From Rhodocyclaceae bacterium (GTDB lineage: Bacteria > Pseudomonadota > Gammaproteobacteria > Burkholderiales > Rhodocyclaceae), in contig JACFMQ010000014.1 of the NCBI GenBank assembly GCA_019455325.1, forward strand, positions 1 to 64,000: DNA of 64,000 nucleotides. The letters run 5' to 3'. Position numbers and translations under genes: made by a program. Positions 62,206 through 64,000 of the stretch are shown here, one piece after another. The stretch's first letter is position 1, and each line of letters begins with the position of its first letter. The notes beneath the pieces were generated by a model that worked only from the letters and a program-made list of their open reading frames with translations, ran no database searches and was not told the origin of the DNA.

Positions 62206-62997
62206 CTATTTTTCCGGCGGTTCCGCGCTCCGCCGGCGCGGCCCGGTCGGCGTCTCCACCGAATCGAGGATGCCGCGCAGGATGTTGATCTCGTCCTTCT
62301 CCAGCGCCGCCCGCCCGAACAGCCGGCGCAGCTTGGGCAGCAGCCGGCGCGGCCGGGCCGGGTCGTGGAAGCCGGTGGCGACGAGCACGCGCTCCAGGTG
62401 TTCGTGGAAGCGCTCGATCTCGTCGAGCGTCGCCGGCGCCGACGCGAACGGCGTGGCCGGCGTCGTCGGCGGCAGGCCGCCGTAGGCCGCCATGCGCAGC
62501 TCGTAGGCCAGCACCTGCACCGCGGCGCCGAGGTTGAGCGAGGCGAAGCGCGGATCGCTCGGGATCGCCACCGCCTGCTGGCAGCGCTGCAGCTCCTCGT
62601 TGGCCAGGCCGCTGGTCTCGTTGCCGAAGACCAGCGCGACGTCGCCCGCCGCCGCCATGCGCAGCAGCGACGGCACCGCCTCGCGCACGCCGGCCGCCGC
62701 CGGGCCGAGGTCGCGCGGCCGGGCGGAGAGCGCCGCCGCGTGCACGCAGCCGGTGAGCGCCTCGACCAGCGAGTCGCAGACGACAGCGGCGGCGAGCACG
62801 TCGTCGGCGCCCGCGGCGCGCGCCGTCGCCACCGCGTCCACCGCGCACAGCGGCTGCACCAGATAGAGACGGGAGAGCCCCATGGTCTTCATCGCCCGCG
62901 CCGCGGCGCCGACGTTGCCCGGATGGCTGGTGCGGCAGAGCACGACGCGGACGCGGTCGAGCGCCGCGGCCGGATCGTCGGAGGGAAGCGGGTTCAT
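62206..62997 (-). CDS. trmJ: tRNA (cytidine/uridine-2'-O-)-methyltransferase TrmJ
   Basis: A 263-aa SPOUT methyltransferase. Knot motifs are [36 protein letters not shown] and [21 protein letters not shown]. It methylates the ribose of nucleotide 32 in tRNA. A C-terminal helical extension (~200-263) is typical of the TrmJ type. I start at the ATG at 62995-62997. It is divergent from suhB. Confidence 0.94.
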   Translation of the reverse strand: MNPLPSDDPAAALDRVRVVLCRTSHPGNVGAAARAMKTMGLSRLYLVQPLCAVDAVATARAAGADDVLAAAVVCDSLVEALTGCVHAAALSARPRDLGPAAAGVREAVPSLLRMAAAGDVALVFGNETSGLANEELQRCQQAVAIPSDPRFASLNLGAAVQVLAYELRMAAYGGLPPTTPATPFASAPATLDEIERFHEHLERVLVATGFHDPARPRRLLPKLRRLFGRAALEKDEINILRGILDSVETPTGPRRRSAEPPEK

Positions 62998-63087
62998 GAT
63001 AGAATGCGCGATTCGCCGAAACGATTCGGGCGGCGCGACGCGCGGCATGCGCGGCCACTCCGCCCGACGGGTTCTTTACACACAGCC

Positions 63088-63891
63088 ATGCATCCAGCAC
63101 TCAACATCGCCATCAAGGCGGCGCGCCGCGCCGGCCAGATCATCACCCGCGCCTCCCACGACTTGGACCTGCTCAAGGTCACCGCCAAACGCCAGAGCGA
63201 TTTCGTCACCGAGGTCGACAAGGCTGCCGAGGCCGCCATCATCGAAGTGCTGCGCGAGGCTTATCCGAATCACGGAATTCTAGCAGAAGAGTCGGGCGCC
63301 ACCGTCGGCAAGCAGGCCGAATACCAGTGGATCATCGACCCGCTCGACGGCACCACCAACTTCATCCACGGCTTTCCGCAGTACGCCATCTCGATCGCGC
63401 TGGCACACAACGGCCAGGTGACGCAGGCGGTGGTCTTCGACCCCGAGCGCAACGAGCTGTTCACCGCCAGCAAGGGCCGCGGCGCCTTCCTCAACGACCG
63501 CCGCATCCGCGTCTCGAAGCGCGCCCGGCTGGACGAGGCGCTGCTCGGCACCGGCTTCCCGTACCGCGTCTTCGACCACGTCGACACCTACCTCGCCATC
63601 TTCAAGGAGCTGACGCAGAAGACGGCCGGCATGCGCCGCCCCGGCGCCGCCGCGCTCGACCTGGCCTGGGTCGCCTGCGGCCGGCTCGACGGCTTCTGGG
63701 AGTTCGGCCTGTCGCCGTGGGACATGGCGGCCGGCACGCTGCTGATCAGCGAGGCCGGCGGCCTGGTCTCCGATCTCGCCGGCGAGCACGGCTATCTCGA
63801 CAGCGGCAACGTATTGGCCGGCACGCCGAAAGTCTTCGCGCAACTGCTGCAGGTCGTCCAGGCGCACCGGACGCCCGCCCTCCTCGCCTGA
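63088..63891 (+). CDS. suhB: Inositol-1-monophosphatase SuhB
   Basis: A 267-aa Mg2+-dependent phosphatase with the motifs [25 protein letters not shown] and the late [17 protein letters not shown]. Besides inositol phosphatase activity, SuhB is part of rRNA antitermination complexes in E. coli. Start ATG 63088, 90 bp from the divergent trmJ start. Confidence 0.95.
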   Translation: MHPALNIAIKAARRAGQIITRASHDLDLLKVTAKRQSDFVTEVDKAAEAAIIEVLREAYPNHGILAEESGATVGKQAEYQWIIDPLDGTTNFIHGFPQYAISIALAHNGQVTQAVVFDPERNELFTASKGRGAFLNDRRIRVSKRARLDEALLGTGFPYRVFDHVDTYLAIFKELTQKTAGMRRPGAAALDLAWVACGRLDGFWEFGLSPWDMAAGTLLISEAGGLVSDLAGEHGYLDSGNVLAGTPKVFAQLLQVVQAHRTPALLA

Positions 63892-63967
63892 GCAACGGGC
63901 GGCCCCGGGGACCGGCCGTCGCCCATCCGGCGCCCAGATCCTCGCGCCTCGCGAACGATTGGCTATC

Positions 63968-64000
63968 ATGGAAGGCATGAATACGCTTTCCATCCTCCCG
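63968..64000 (+). CDS. Start of an unidentified gene (partial)
   Basis: The plus strand opens ATG at 63968 (MEGMNTLSILP, running off the window). A second ATG is at 63977. The region before it (63892-63967) has no gene. The fragment is too short to name. Confidence 0.3.
   Translation, partial: MEGMNTLSILP

Overview
The window is GC-rich chromosomal DNA, apart from one AT-richer island. It fits a betaproteobacterium of the Rhodocyclales type (Azoarcus/Thauera/Dechloromonas-like). I infer this from protein content and gene order (trmJ-cysE-iscR-isc with an extra cysteine desulfurase, suhB divergent from trmJ, ispDF with thpR, tsaB-rimI-uracil-DNA glycosylase, three large hybrid kinases). It is a judgement from reading, not a database result.

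Region 1 (1-9.13 kb) holds an iron-type cell-surface signalling locus: an ECF sigma factor, a FecR-like anti-sigma factor and a TonB-dependent receptor, all on the minus strand. About 5 kb of foreign DNA separates the anti-sigma gene from the receptor gene. This island contains minus-strand gene cassettes joined by three good attC-like sites (5321-5367, 6148-6221, 7039-7121). The terminal boxes of each cassette match each other exactly, so it reads as an integron cassette array with no integrase in view (a CALIN). The cassettes encode a TIR-domain protein with a putative zinc-knuckle N-terminus, a multi-pass membrane protein of unknown function and a 90-aa unknown. Next to them is an AT-rich gene with an R-x4-H (HEPN-like) motif. 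An IS5-family element with a decayed transposase sits exactly inside an attC box. Further IS5, IS3 and possibly IS91 remnants fill the left and right parts. The receptor is itself truncated at its C-terminus, at the very start of the window.

Region 2 (9.2-15.4 kb) has a yybP-ykoY manganese riboswitch before a GDT1/UPF0016 exporter, alanine racemase with a LysR regulator, an LplT-like lysophospholipid transporter and a CYTH-CHAD protein. Region 3 (15.4-24.3 kb) is a three-gene signalling operon coupled by 4-bp ATGA overlaps: a REC-PAS-GGDEF-EAL-REC regulator, a PAS sensor with no kinase domain, and a 1369-aa hybrid kinase. Region 4 (24.4-38 kb) has two TPM-domain proteins with LemA, a CapA-like protein, uracil-DNA glycosylase/rimI/tsaB, OmpR/EnvZ, thpR-ispF-ispD, an MgtC/DUF4010 membrane protein, and the complete AmmeMemoRadiSam trio.

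Region 5 (38.4-54.5 kb) has a hydrolase-like protein without a visible nucleophile, two more hybrid kinases (one divergent from an orphan periplasmic binding protein), mfd with an odd low-complexity insert, a patatin-like protein lacking its serine, aroG-serB, and a phosphoribosyltransferase gene with a zinc-finger partner. Region 6 (54.5-64 kb) is the ISC iron-sulfur operon iscR-(nifS-like)-iscS-iscU-iscA-hscB-hscA-fdx-iscX behind an IscR-regulated promoter, preceded by cysE and trmJ, with suhB divergent. Cysteine synthesis (serB, cysE) lies close to the two cysteine desulfurases that consume cysteine.
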